A DNA stretch of 12,179 nucleotides from Kiritimatiellales bacterium (GTDB lineage: Bacteria; Verrucomicrobiota; Kiritimatiellia; Kiritimatiellales; Pontiellaceae). The translations under genes and the position numbers were made by a program. The stretch spans positions 1 through 12,179 of the forward strand of contig DAOUQA010000052.1 of assembly GCA_030625905.1 (NCBI GenBank), in the 5' to 3' direction. Position 1 is the first letter of the stretch. Each line of letters opens with the position of its first letter. The notes under the pieces are model-generated. The model saw only the letters and a program-made list of their open reading frames with translations. It did not search any database and had not been told where the DNA came from. Shown here piece after piece: positions 1 to 6,688 of this stretch.

Positions 1-134
1 TCGTTGACCCTGAAGAAATCAGAAATTTGTTGGATGGGTTTATACGTTCCGTAGAAAACCAAGCGGTCAAAGCAACCGATGGTTCCATGGATGTTTTGCT
101 CAAATCGTTGAGTCAAAAGGTATGGAGTTTTCAT
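1..134 (-). CDS. N-terminus of an unrecognised protein, cut by the window edge
   Basis: Reading leftward from ATG at 134, 44 codons stay open to the window edge. The peptide begins MKTPYLLTQRF and continues with IHGTIGCFDRLVFYGTYKPI. From memory, the pattern H-G-x-I-x-C-F-D-R-x-V-x-x-G-T opens a family of uncharacterised 400-500 residue proteins that is often multicopy and transposase-like; I cannot confirm this. The start is uncertain. GAGG lies only one base before the ATG, whereas a TTG at 155 in the same frame has GAGGA about five bases upstream. The frame closes at a TGA further upstream, so the gene starts here. It lies downstream of the tRNA-Lys terminator and so should have its own promoter, but I see no convincing one. 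A competing plus-strand frame is open across the same DNA but runs on through the tRNA gene, so I prefer this reading. Confidence 0.55.
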   Translation of the reverse strand, partial: MKTPYLLTQRFEQNIHGTIGCFDRLVFYGTYKPIQQISDFFRVN

Positions 135-247
135 GCCTCTACTTATACCGTTCAAATTTCCTCAGAGAAAGAGGGTTCCGGCTCTGCCGGGTTGGGACTT
201 GGCAGGAGGTGCTTTGAAGGGGATACGGCAGTGTTTTTGAGGTGTGC

Positions 248-290
248 TGAAACAAATAAACCCCTGCAAACAAATCGTTTACAGGGGTTT
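248..290 (-). terminator. Rho-independent terminator of the tRNA-Lys gene
   Basis: An interrupted hairpin spans 258-290. Nine pairs (AAACCCCTG with CAGGGGTTT) are followed by one mismatch, four more pairs (AAAC with GTTT) and a five-base loop. On the minus strand the stem is followed by TTTATTTGTTT, a T-rich run. It begins 8 bases after the encoded CCA of the tRNA, where a tRNA terminator is expected. The plus-strand side has no T run, so it probably works in one direction. Confidence 0.8.
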
Positions 291-298
291 GGTAATAA

Positions 299-374
299 TG
301 GTGAGCCGGCAGGGGCTCGAACCCTGGACCCTTTGATTAAAAGTCAAATGCTCTACCGACTGAGCTACCGGCCC
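299..374 (-). tRNA. tRNA-Lys (UUU)
   Basis: The 76-base minus-strand gene folds as a complete cloverleaf. The seven-pair acceptor stem GGGCCGG/CCGGCTC has one G-U pair, with discriminator A and an encoded CCA at 301-299. The D arm reads GCTCAGTCGGTAGAGC. The anticodon stem TTTGA/TCAAA encloses loop CTTTTAA with anticodon TTT at 341-339. The T arm is AGGGTTCGAGCCCT. The anticodon decodes AAA and AAG lysine codons. A terminator follows directly and no other tRNA is adjacent, so it appears to be transcribed alone. Upstream, TATAAA lies about 17 bases before the mature 5' end and could be its -10 element, but I see no good -35. Confidence 0.97.
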
Positions 375-551
375 ACAAAATTTGTGGTTTTATACAGGGC
401 GGAATCGTTTCTTTCCTGTAAGGGAGCGGATGTTCTACCTAATCGCTCCGGGTGAGGCAAGTGCTAATTTCCCCATTTCTTTTGTTTCCGTTCCATGAAT
501 GTTTTCGCTATCGTGTTTATGTACATGAAGGCAATTGATCAAGGTGATGAA

Positions 552-1790
552 ATGAAAGTTGTTGGGCTGATTCTAGGGGGCGGCGCAGGGAGCCGTTTGC
601 AACCTTTGACGAGGAAGCGGGCGAAGCCCGCAGTTCCAATTGCCGGGAAATACCGATTGGTCGATATTCCCATCAGCAACTGCATCAACAGCGGAATCCG
701 CAGGGTTTTTCTGCTGACCCAGTTCAACAGCGTGTCGCTGCACCAGCACATTGGCGCTACCTTCCGTTTCGACCAGTTTAGTGGCGGGTATGTACGTATC
801 CTTGCTGCCGAGCAGACGCCGGATTCAGAGGGCTGGTTCCAGGGGACGGCGGATGCGGTGCGCCGCTCCATGCGGTATTTCATGGATGAAGCACCGGACT
901 TGGTGGTGATTCTTTCCGGCGACCAGCTCTATCGGATGGATCTGAAGGATGTGATTGAATCGCATCTTATCAGCAAGGCGGACATTACCATAAGCACGAA
1001 ACCCGTCGTGCGTGAAGAGGCTGCGAGTCTGGGTATCATGCAGGTGGATAAATATAGCCGGATCATTCATTTCGCTGAAAAACCGGGCGATACCCCTGAA
1101 CTTAACGAACTGCGCGCCCCGCTCTATGAAGATGAACGTTATTTGGCGAGTATGGGTATCTATGTATTCAAGACCGAGATATTGCAAAAGCTGCTGAGCG
1201 AAAATACCGAGCCCGATTTCGGGAAACACATTATTCCCTGGGCGATTGATAGATACAAAGTCTGTAGCCACATCTTTGACGACTATTGGGAGGACATCGG
1301 AAGCATCCGTTCTTTCTGGTCGGCAAATCTGGCGCTTACCGACCCGCTGCCGAGCTTTTCGTTCTACGACATGGCTTCGCCGATCTATACCCACATGCGC
1401 TACCTTCCGCCCTCGAAGATCAACCAGTGCGATCTTACCCGTTGCCTGCTTTCCGATGGTTGCATCATTACCGGCAAGCGCATCGTTCATTCCGTCATTG
1501 GTTTGCGTGCCCTGGTGGGCGAGGACACCGTGATCGAGGATTCGATCATCATGGGTGCCGACTATTATGAACATGGGAAAACCATGCACAAGTCGGGTGT
1601 CCCGCTGGGCATTGGCGCGAACTGCATCATCAAGCAGGCGATTATCGATAAGAACGTCCGGATCGGCGATGGGGTTGTCATTTCTCCGGAGGGCAAGTCC
1701 TCCGACGAGGAAAACGACCTCTACTGGGTTCGCGACGGCATCATGGTAATCCCCAATGACACCGTGATTCCATCCGGAACCGTGCTGTAG
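552..1790 (+). CDS. glgC: Glucose-1-phosphate adenylyltransferase (ADP-glucose pyrophosphorylase)
   Basis: This enzyme makes ADP-glucose and pyrophosphate from ATP and glucose-1-phosphate, the committed step of bacterial glycogen synthesis in the cytoplasm. The 412-residue product shows the nucleotide-binding loop GGGAGSRL (residues 9-16), RAKPAVP (23-29) and YRLVDIPISN (34-43). It also has WFQGTADAVR, the catalytic-metal region SGDQLYRMD (122-130) and YWEDIGSIRSFW. A C-terminal left-handed beta-helix region ends in IPSGTVL. The sequence style (KRAKPAVP, LTQFNS, WFQGTADAVR) and the DGIMVIPNDTVIPSGTVL end recall the cyanobacterial and plant enzymes. I chose ATG at 552 because AAGGTG lies five bases upstream and MKVVGLILGGG is the usual family beginning. 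An in-frame ATG at 495 adds 19 residues with no family match. The GDPD gene follows after 16 bases, so the two are probably co-transcribed. No other glycogen gene is in the window. Confidence 0.95.
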   Translation: MKVVGLILGGGAGSRLQPLTRKRAKPAVPIAGKYRLVDIPISNCINSGIRRVFLLTQFNSVSLHQHIGATFRFDQFSGGYVRILAAEQTPDSEGWFQGTADAVRRSMRYFMDEAPDLVVILSGDQLYRMDLKDVIESHLISKADITISTKPVVREEAASLGIMQVDKYSRIIHFAEKPGDTPELNELRAPLYEDERYLASMGIYVFKTEILQKLLSENTEPDFGKHIIPWAIDRYKVCSHIFDDYWEDIGSIRSFWSANLALTDPLPSFSFYDMASPIYTHMRYLPPSKINQCDLTRCLLSDGCIITGKRIVHSVIGLRALVGEDTVIEDSIIMGADYYEHGKTMHKSGVPLGIGANCIIKQAIIDKNVRIGDGVVISPEGKSSDEENDLYWVRDGIMVIPNDTVIPSGTVL

Positions 1791-1806
1791 TCCAAAGGAG
1801 AGAGAA

Positions 1807-3168
1807 ATGGTACACTGGAAGTTTTCTGCGCTGGGAATGTTATCATTCGTTCTTTTTTTTATCGGCCATGCATCGGCTGGCGGTTTTGGCAAGGACGGTC
1901 TCGATAACTGGAAGGCGGTTAATGGCGACTGGCATCTGGAAAATGATCAACTGCGGATAGACGCCGATGATGAGCAGGCAACCATCTTCTACAACGGTGC
2001 GAACCGGCAAAACTATCTCATCGAAGCGGAGGTATCTTTCGAGAGAATCGTCCAAGCCGATTGCTGGATATCCATTGCCTTCAGGGCGGCCTCCGATGCC
2101 TCCGTCGTGTCACATTTTATCGTGAAGCCCGGAGCGACTGCGGATAACAGTTGTGCTTTTGTCGTTAGAAAGCAGGATCAATGGTCACCGCGAAGATCGG
2201 CATCCTCGAAAAGTGATTTTAAAATAGGTGTGGCAAGGCATCTCAGGCTTGTCGTGAAGGGTGAAGAAGTCACGGCCTACCTTGACGGGGATAAGCTGTT
2301 CACCAGTCACTATTGCGTGGATAGGCCTTCCGGGCTGGTCGGTTTTGGGGTTTATGGGTGCAGGGCGGCTTTCGGCGATTTTTCCATAACGGATCTGCCG
2401 GAATCAGAGCTCATCCAAAGGAAGAAAAACGATGACTACCTGATCATCGCGCACAGGGGCTATTCCGCAAAGTATCCTGAAAACACCATCGCAGCCATCA
2501 AGGGGGGCATCGATGCCGGTTCCAATGGAATCGAATTCGATGTGCACCGATGCGCCAGCGGCCAAATTGTGCTGATGCACGACTACACACTTGAGAGGAC
2601 AACCGATGGGGAAGGCAAGGTGGCTGAAACAACACTCGCCGACCTCCAAAAACTCGATGCCGGGGGATGGAAGGGAGAGCGGTTTGCCGGTGAGCGCGTG
2701 CCGTCGCTTGATGAGGCACTTAAGGCTTTTGAGAATACAGGTGCTACTGCGGTCATCGAGGTCAAGGCCAAGGATATCGACGCAAAGGAACTCGCCGGGT
2801 TGGTCTCGTCACACAAGGTGAAGGCCTGCGTGATTTCATTCCGAAAGGACAAGATCGAGGAAATCAAGAATGTCGACGGCGGCATCCGTTGCGGGTTGCT
2901 GTTGAGTAGGGTGCAGGAGGGGTGCGATCCGGCCGACTGGATGTTGGAGCAGGCCGAAAAGCTCAAATGCGAAGTGCTCTCGGTCAACTTCCAGATGCTC
3001 TCTTCCGACATAATTAAGAAGTTGCAAAAAAACAAAATCGAAGTGTGGGCATGGACGGTGAATGACCTAGCGGTCATGCAGGCTCTTGTGGACTGGGGGA
3101 TCGACGGCATTACAACGGATCTACCCGAGGCAAGAAAAGAGATCATTGTCCAGCACGATGACCTTTAG
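1807..3168 (+). CDS. Exported glycerophosphodiester phosphodiesterase with N-terminal LamG-like domain
   Basis: The 453-residue protein has a signal peptide (hydrophobic core within residues 7-20, likely cleavage after ASA near 25). Residues about 30-200 form a concanavalin/LamG-like beta-sandwich, with ARHLRLVVKGEEVTAYLDGD and a closing VGFGVYGCRAAFGDFSI. Residues 212-447 are a GDPD TIM barrel: AHRGY with H216 and R217, EFDVH with E243 and D245, MHD with H258, IEVK with E318, then VWAWTVND and DGITTDLP. GDPD enzymes hydrolyse glycerophosphodiesters to glycerol-3-phosphate and an alcohol using a metal ion, and all expected catalytic residues are present. The front domain may bind a glycan or lipid-linked substrate (inference). 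The start has AAGGAGA seven bases upstream and lies 16 bases after glgC. The barrel is complete at the stop codon, yet the frame stays open for 54 more codons. Confidence 0.92.
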   Translation: MVHWKFSALGMLSFVLFFIGHASAGGFGKDGLDNWKAVNGDWHLENDQLRIDADDEQATIFYNGANRQNYLIEAEVSFERIVQADCWISIAFRAASDASVVSHFIVKPGATADNSCAFVVRKQDQWSPRRSASSKSDFKIGVARHLRLVVKGEEVTAYLDGDKLFTSHYCVDRPSGLVGFGVYGCRAAFGDFSITDLPESELIQRKKNDDYLIIAHRGYSAKYPENTIAAIKGGIDAGSNGIEFDVHRCASGQIVLMHDYTLERTTDGEGKVAETTLADLQKLDAGGWKGERFAGERVPSLDEALKAFENTGATAVIEVKAKDIDAKELAGLVSSHKVKACVISFRKDKIEEIKNVDGGIRCGLLLSRVQEGCDPADWMLEQAEKLKCEVLSVNFQMLSSDIIKKLQKNKIEVWAWTVNDLAVMQALVDWGIDGITTDLPEARKEIIVQHDDL

Positions 3169-3333
3169 TATCAGCACTTCGTCTGCCGCACGCACTTTAA
3201 GCCCGGCCAGATAGGACTGCGCAAAGTGGCGATCGACCGCGTTTACTTCAAGGAGGTAAAAGACGGAGCGGATATCATGCTGATCGACGCTCCCACCGAC
3301 CTCCCGCAGCCGATGCCTTTCTCCGCCAAATAG
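3169..3333 (+). pseudogene. Coding-like remnant directly after the GDPD stop, same frame
   Basis: After the TAG at 3166-3168 the same frame stays open for 54 codons to a TAG at 3331-3333. The peptide runs through HFVCRTHFKPGQIGLRKVAI, then DRVYFKEVKDGADIMLIDAP, and ends TDLPQPMPFSAK. Its composition is that of a real protein C-terminus (balanced charge, no low complexity), not random intergenic DNA. No ATG with a ribosome-binding site opens it; the only internal ATGs lie close to its end. I do not recognise the family. The simplest reading is the 3' remnant of a gene whose front was deleted. Stop-codon readthrough of the GDPD gene is less likely because the GDPD barrel is already complete. 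Confidence 0.5.
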
Positions 3334-3350
3334 GCGCTCGTGAAATTCCC

Positions 3351-3364
3351 GGAAAACGTTTTCC
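3351..3364. promoter_or_regulatory. Perfect 14-bp palindrome, candidate operator
   Basis: GGAAAACGTTTTCC is an exact palindrome with a central CG. It stands 18 bases after the remnant stop codon and 52 bases before the GreA-like start. Dyads with a central CG and A/T-rich half-sites are typical of LacI-family operators. A weak promoter candidate overlaps it: TTCCAG at 3361, a 16-base spacer, then TATGTT at 3383. A bound repressor would then cover the -35. The family assignment is inference from shape only. Confidence 0.4.
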
Positions 3365-3416
3365 AGACCTTTGTAAAAGCGGTATGTTGGCGCGCTTATT
3401 CAAGGAGAGGTGTGCA

Positions 3417-5528
3417 ATGGATTTGAACACGATCAACGAAGAATGGTTCCTCGGGCAACTGGAAGCGGCGGAAATGGATGCGGCCGGACTGGTCTCGGTT
3501 TTCACGGAAATGGATGCGGCCGACCGCGGCGAGGAAGCAGATGGCTGGGCGCAGAGGCTGTTCCAGAAGTGTGCGGAAGCAAACGATATCGACCGAACCC
3601 TGTTGGTCTTGGAATGGCTCGCGACCGTCCCGAAGTCGGTGGAGGATGTCAAGAGTTCTGTGGAAAAGCTGCTTTCCAGGGATCAGAATGCGCTGAAAAT
3701 GGTCGAGCCGGCAGGCTTCGGGGGAAGTATTCCCGTGGCTGAATGTTTTAAGCGCTTGCGCCACCTTCGGTCGCTCAAGACGGGAATGCTCTGCTACAAC
3801 TCCACATGGGGCTTCGGGATCGTCGAACATATCGACTATTTCTATCGGAACATCGAGATCGATTTCGAACGCAAGGGCGAACACGAGATGGCATTCAGCT
3901 ATGCGGTCGAGGCTCTTGAGGCTCTCGCCGAAGACCATATCCTTGCCATCAAGCACAACCAGCCGGAAGAGCTCGAGCGCTTGATCAAGGAGGATCCCGC
4001 CGAAGTTGTGCGCATTACCTTGCGCAGCTACGGCCCGATGTCTGTTACCCGTCTTCAGGAGACCATGGAGCCATCGATCTTACCGGAGAACGGCTGGAAA
4101 AAGTTTTGGGCTGCGGCCCGGCGTGAACTCAAGAACGATGCCGCCGTTGAAATCCCCAAGAAGCGCTCGGAAAACCTGATCCTCCACAAGGACGTGGTGG
4201 ACTACGACGACGAATGGTTTTCCCGTATTGAGCAGGAACGTGACATCGAAGGGCTTTTCGATCGTTTCAAGGGAATCCTCGAAAAGAAGATCGATACCTC
4301 GTCGGAAGCCGCCCAGAAAGCGCTGGCAAACCGCCTTTCCTTCATTATCAAGGGCGCTCCCTCCGCAAGACCCGAGTGGAAGGCCGAAGGCTTCATCTAT
4401 GCCCGTATTTTCAATATCGAACCCATCGGGCTTGATACGGCCAAGCTCATCCGCGATCTGGTTGCTGGCGATCTTGTGGTCACGCTGGAACGCTTGCCGT
4501 CGCGCCAGCTTCAAACCTTGTTGACCATTTTGATCGAAAATGACAAGGATGCCGTGATTGCTACGCTACGCGAGGTTGTTCCGGTGGTCAGCCACCCGGT
4601 GCTGAATGAAGTCATGTCCTCGCTGATCGCGAACGGCGCCGAGGAGGATGTCCGGAGCATCATGGCCACCGCCGTAGCTCGCCGTACGGCCAGTGCGCCG
4701 ATGCTGCTCTGGTGCCAGCGCTCACCCAAGCTCGTCGACAAATGGCAGCTTATCTCCAAGGGCGACCTTGCCTTCCGCGTCCAGGAAGTCCTTGAAGTCA
4801 ATAGTTCCGGTGCCATGCTCCGCGCGCAAAACCAGCTCCGCGAGCGCTTCCAGCAGGAAGAGTGGCTGCACGATGTCATGGGTTCCATGACCGGGCAGCA
4901 GCGCCGCGACTTCCTTCGCCGCACCAATGAAGGCCAAGGATGGGACGTGCTCGACCGCAAGTCGGTTGTCGCCAAGGTGCTGCGCAAGTTTCCGGAGTTG
5001 CAGGACATCATCCTGCCGCCGAAAAATGCCGCGTCGAAGAAGGAGATTCCGTTCACCTCCAACCGAAGCTATGCCGAACGACAGAAGCAGCTTGAACGGA
5101 TCATGACGGTCGAAATTCCTGAAAACTCGAAGGAGATCGAGGTGGCGCGTAGCTATGGTGACCTCCGCGAAAATGCCGAGTTCAAGTATGCCAAGGAGCG
5201 GCAGGGGCTACTTATGGCGCAGGGTGCACAGCTCGCCGAAGACCTTGAAAAAGTCAAGCCGACCGACTTTGCCGGCGTGGCCCTCGATAAAGTGGCGAGG
5301 GGTATAGGCGTTGAACTGGCTTATCCGGGTGGTGCGGAAGAAACCTTCTACATCCTCGGTGCATGGGACCAGGACGAGGTACTTTCGATCATCTCCAGCG
5401 AAACCGCGATGGCCAAGGCACTTGTCGACCATGTGGTTGGCGATACGATAGAGATTCCTGCCGGCGAGTGTGAGCTCAAGGCGATCCTTCCGCTATCCGA
5501 CAACGTCAAGGATTGGATCAATGGATAA
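3417..5528 (+). CDS. greA: Long GreA/GreB-type transcript cleavage factor (chlamydial-type GreA)
   Basis: Gre factors enter the RNA polymerase secondary channel and stimulate cleavage of backtracked RNA. Only the last 150 or so of the 703 residues are Gre-like. These comprise a coiled-coil region from about 545, the tip motif GDLRENAEF (581-589) with D582 and E585 matching the catalytic acidic pair of E. coli GreA, and an FKBP-like C-terminal domain from about 625. The roughly 540 residues before this are mostly helical and charged, with a conserved-looking GMLCYNSTWGFGIVEHIDYF block near 130-150. A GreA of about this length is known from Chlamydiae, where the extra N-terminal part has no clear role. 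ATG 3417 is chosen because AGGAGAGG precedes it by five bases. The in-frame ATG at 3384 has no such site, and the ribosome-binding site lies inside that extension. The gene is the last plus-strand one and converges on trmO. Family confidence is high; the symbol is less certain because a separate short GreA may exist elsewhere. Confidence 0.88.
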   Translation: MDLNTINEEWFLGQLEAAEMDAAGLVSVFTEMDAADRGEEADGWAQRLFQKCAEANDIDRTLLVLEWLATVPKSVEDVKSSVEKLLSRDQNALKMVEPAGFGGSIPVAECFKRLRHLRSLKTGMLCYNSTWGFGIVEHIDYFYRNIEIDFERKGEHEMAFSYAVEALEALAEDHILAIKHNQPEELERLIKEDPAEVVRITLRSYGPMSVTRLQETMEPSILPENGWKKFWAAARRELKNDAAVEIPKKRSENLILHKDVVDYDDEWFSRIEQERDIEGLFDRFKGILEKKIDTSSEAAQKALANRLSFIIKGAPSARPEWKAEGFIYARIFNIEPIGLDTAKLIRDLVAGDLVVTLERLPSRQLQTLLTILIENDKDAVIATLREVVPVVSHPVLNEVMSSLIANGAEEDVRSIMATAVARRTASAPMLLWCQRSPKLVDKWQLISKGDLAFRVQEVLEVNSSGAMLRAQNQLRERFQQEEWLHDVMGSMTGQQRRDFLRRTNEGQGWDVLDRKSVVAKVLRKFPELQDIILPPKNAASKKEIPFTSNRSYAERQKQLERIMTVEIPENSKEIEVARSYGDLRENAEFKYAKERQGLLMAQGAQLAEDLEKVKPTDFAGVALDKVARGIGVELAYPGGAEETFYILGAWDQDEVLSIISSETAMAKALVDHVVGDTIEIPAGECELKAILPLSDNVKDWING

Positions 5529-5529
5529 T

Positions 5530-5557
5530 GTAGGCGGAGCTTCCAGCTCCGTTGGAA
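5530..5557 (+). repeat. REP-like hairpin element, copy 1
   Basis: The unit starts GTAG, contains the hairpin CGGAGC-TTCCA-GCTCCG (six pairs, five-base loop, 5535-5551) and ends GTTGGAA. It starts two bases after the GreA-like stop codon. A second, inverted copy lies at 5613-5642. It could help end transcription of the GreA-like gene or protect its 3' end, but no T run follows, so it is not a classical terminator. Confidence 0.7.
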
Positions 5558-5612
5558 TGAGGCTTGTGCGTTAAACTCAGCTTTGTAATGGATGGAAAAG
5601 TGTTCTGGGTTC

Positions 5613-5642
5613 TTCCGGAACGAAGCAGGATGCTTCGTCTAC
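5613..5642 (-). repeat. REP-like hairpin element, copy 2 (inverted)
   Basis: Read on the minus strand, the unit starts GTAG, has the hairpin CGAAGC-ATCCT-GCTTCG (5637-5621) and ends GTTCCGGAA. Aligned to copy 1, the flanking GTAG, the central TCC of the loop, CGTT and GGAA are all kept. The third stem pair is G-C in copy 1 and A-T here, a compensated change. The TAG stop of trmO (5641-5639) lies inside the GTAG of this copy. Confidence 0.7.
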
Positions 5643-6349
5643 GCTTGCTCGACCTGCACAACCTCCACCGTCGCTCCCGACTGTCGCCAGCGTATTTCAA
5701 GGTCGAAGATGCGTGTGCCGAATACGCGGTCGGGGTCATCGGTCTGGTAGGCCGGCCGCGGATTGTAGGCAAGCATGTCGCAAACCAGTTTCCGTAGCGC
5801 GGGACGAGATTCGTTTTCAAAAGCTTGGACGGCATGCTCTGCCTCAGGGCTGAATTCCACGGTGTTGACCGGTTGGGGTGCAGTATCGGCGAATGCGCCC
5901 GTTGCTTCGGCGATGCGGTCGGCGTAGGGGATGTAGGGCTTAATATCGAGCACCGGGGTACCGTCAAGAAAGTCGCCCCCTCCAAGCTTCAATACACTTC
6001 CATCGATTCCAAGCAGTTCCACCACCGATAGCCCGATCGGGTTGGGCCGGAAGTTCGAGCGCGATGCAAACACGCCGACGCGCTCGTTGCCGCCCAGTCG
6101 CGGCGGCCGTACTGTTGCCTTCCACGAGTCGTACGTTGATTGGTGGAACACAAAGACGATCCAAAGGTGCGAAAAGGCCTCCAGCCCGCGCAGGGCATCC
6201 GGTGTATCGCACGGCGACAGCAGCTCCAGCGTAGCTGTTGCGCTCTTCACCAGTCCCGGCTGGCGCGGAATACCGAACTTTTCGCCATAGCACGAATGGA
6301 TCGTGCCGATGGGGGCGAATGCAAATTGCGAATCAGCTTCTAGGTTCAT
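5639..6349 (-). CDS. trmO: tRNA (adenine(37)-N6)-methyltransferase TrmO
   Basis: TrmO (TsaA, YaeB) uses S-adenosylmethionine to methylate the N6 of t6A37 in threonine tRNAs, giving m6t6A in the cytoplasm. The 236-residue product matches E. coli TsaA almost end to end. It has IGTIHS (14-19), the signature EKFGIPRQPGLVKSA (23-37) and LRGLEAFSHLWIVFVFHQ (53-70). These are followed by VRPPRLGGN (80-88), SRSNFRPNPIGLS (97-109), DGTPVLDIKPYIPYA (129-143) and a C-terminal PRPAYQ near 195. No key motif is missing. ATG 6349 begins close to the family start. The ribosome-binding site is poor: AAGG stands about 14 bases upstream. The last residues and stop lie in a REP-like element. Upstream is the 26-bp inverted repeat, then the ferredoxin gene on the same strand. 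Transcription from that operon may or may not pass the hairpin. Confidence 0.96.
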   Translation of the reverse strand: MNLEADSQFAFAPIGTIHSCYGEKFGIPRQPGLVKSATATLELLSPCDTPDALRGLEAFSHLWIVFVFHQSTYDSWKATVRPPRLGGNERVGVFASRSNFRPNPIGLSVVELLGIDGSVLKLGGGDFLDGTPVLDIKPYIPYADRIAEATGAFADTAPQPVNTVEFSPEAEHAVQAFENESRPALRKLVCDMLAYNPRPAYQTDDPDRVFGTRIFDLEIRWRQSGATVEVVQVEQA

Positions 6350-6381
6350 TGGAATCGTGGAATACCTTGTGCGACATGATT

Positions 6382-6454
6382 AACAGAATAATTGGAACAG
6401 AATGATTTTCTGTACTGTGTTAGCCACGAATTATTCTGTTCCAATTATTCTGTT
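6382..6454. repeat. Long inverted repeat, 26-bp stem and 21-base loop
   Basis: The arm at 6382-6407 is the reverse complement of 6429-6454 except for one position, which would be a G-U pair in RNA. Each arm itself holds two direct copies of ACAGAATRATT spaced 14 bases apart, joined by GGA. The left arm can also form a smaller hairpin, ACAGAA-TGATT-TTCTGT (6397-6413), which competes with the big one. The element fills most of the gap between the ferredoxin stop and the trmO start. No T run follows on either strand, so I do not call it a simple terminator. It resembles a small non-autonomous repeat. Confidence 0.85.
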
Positions 6455-6483
6455 TGAGTTCTCTTGCAGTGAAGCCATATGGG

Positions 6484-6672
6484 TTAGGGTTCGTGCGAGA
6501 TCGCTTCTACCGGACAGCTCTCTTCAGCTTTCAGGGCGCTTTCTTGAAGCGCCGCAGGAACGGGATCAAGCCTTACCTTCGATTTTCCATCGGGAAACTC
6601 GAAGACTTCCGGGCTGATTCCATTGCAGGCCTCGCATCCAACGCATAAATCTCTATCAATTATGAATCTCAT
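6484..6672 (-). CDS. Small single-cluster [4Fe-4S] ferredoxin
   Basis: The 62-residue protein has three cluster cysteines in CVGCEAC (C10, C13, C16) and the fourth in the C-terminal CPVEAI (C53). This is the pattern of monocluster ferredoxins. The missing second CxxCxxC set means only one cluster. It should be a soluble low-potential electron carrier in the cytoplasm; it has no signal peptide. ATG 6672 has AGGAGA six bases upstream, and the gene starts 16 bases after the FG-GAP gene stop. It is therefore probably the last gene of that operon. Its company of exported proteins gives no obvious redox partner, and none is encoded in the window. Confidence 0.9.
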   Translation of the reverse strand: MRFIIDRDLCVGCEACNGISPEVFEFPDGKSKVRLDPVPAALQESALKAEESCPVEAISHEP

Positions 6673-6688
6673 GGTTTCTCCTGTTTGA

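Noticed and set aside
373..387. Inverted repeat CCACAAA-A-TTTGTGG upstream of the tRNA
   Set aside because: It is short, A/T-rich and overlaps the mature tRNA end, so a chance match is likely.
394..453. Hairpin GGAGCG/CGCTCC with a 15-base loop
   Set aside because: Loop too long and stem too short for a terminator, and it does not match the REP-like units at 5530-5642.
27..455. Plus-strand open frame of 142 codons
   Set aside because: It runs through the terminator and antisense through the tRNA-Lys gene; its GARTLDPLIKSQMLYRLSYR stretch is the familiar false translation of an antisense tRNA.
495..551. Longer N-terminus for glgC from ATG 495
   Set aside because: The 19 extra residues have no family counterpart, and a good ribosome-binding site stands before ATG 552.
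825..1892. Minus-strand open frame of 355 codons antisense to glgC
   Set aside because: It mirrors the codon pattern of glgC and crosses into the GDPD gene; the plus-strand product has all family motifs.
4511..5062. Minus-strand open frame of 183 codons within the GreA-like gene
   Set aside because: Serine- and arginine-rich shadow with no domain and no ribosome-binding site; the opposite strand encodes a complete protein.
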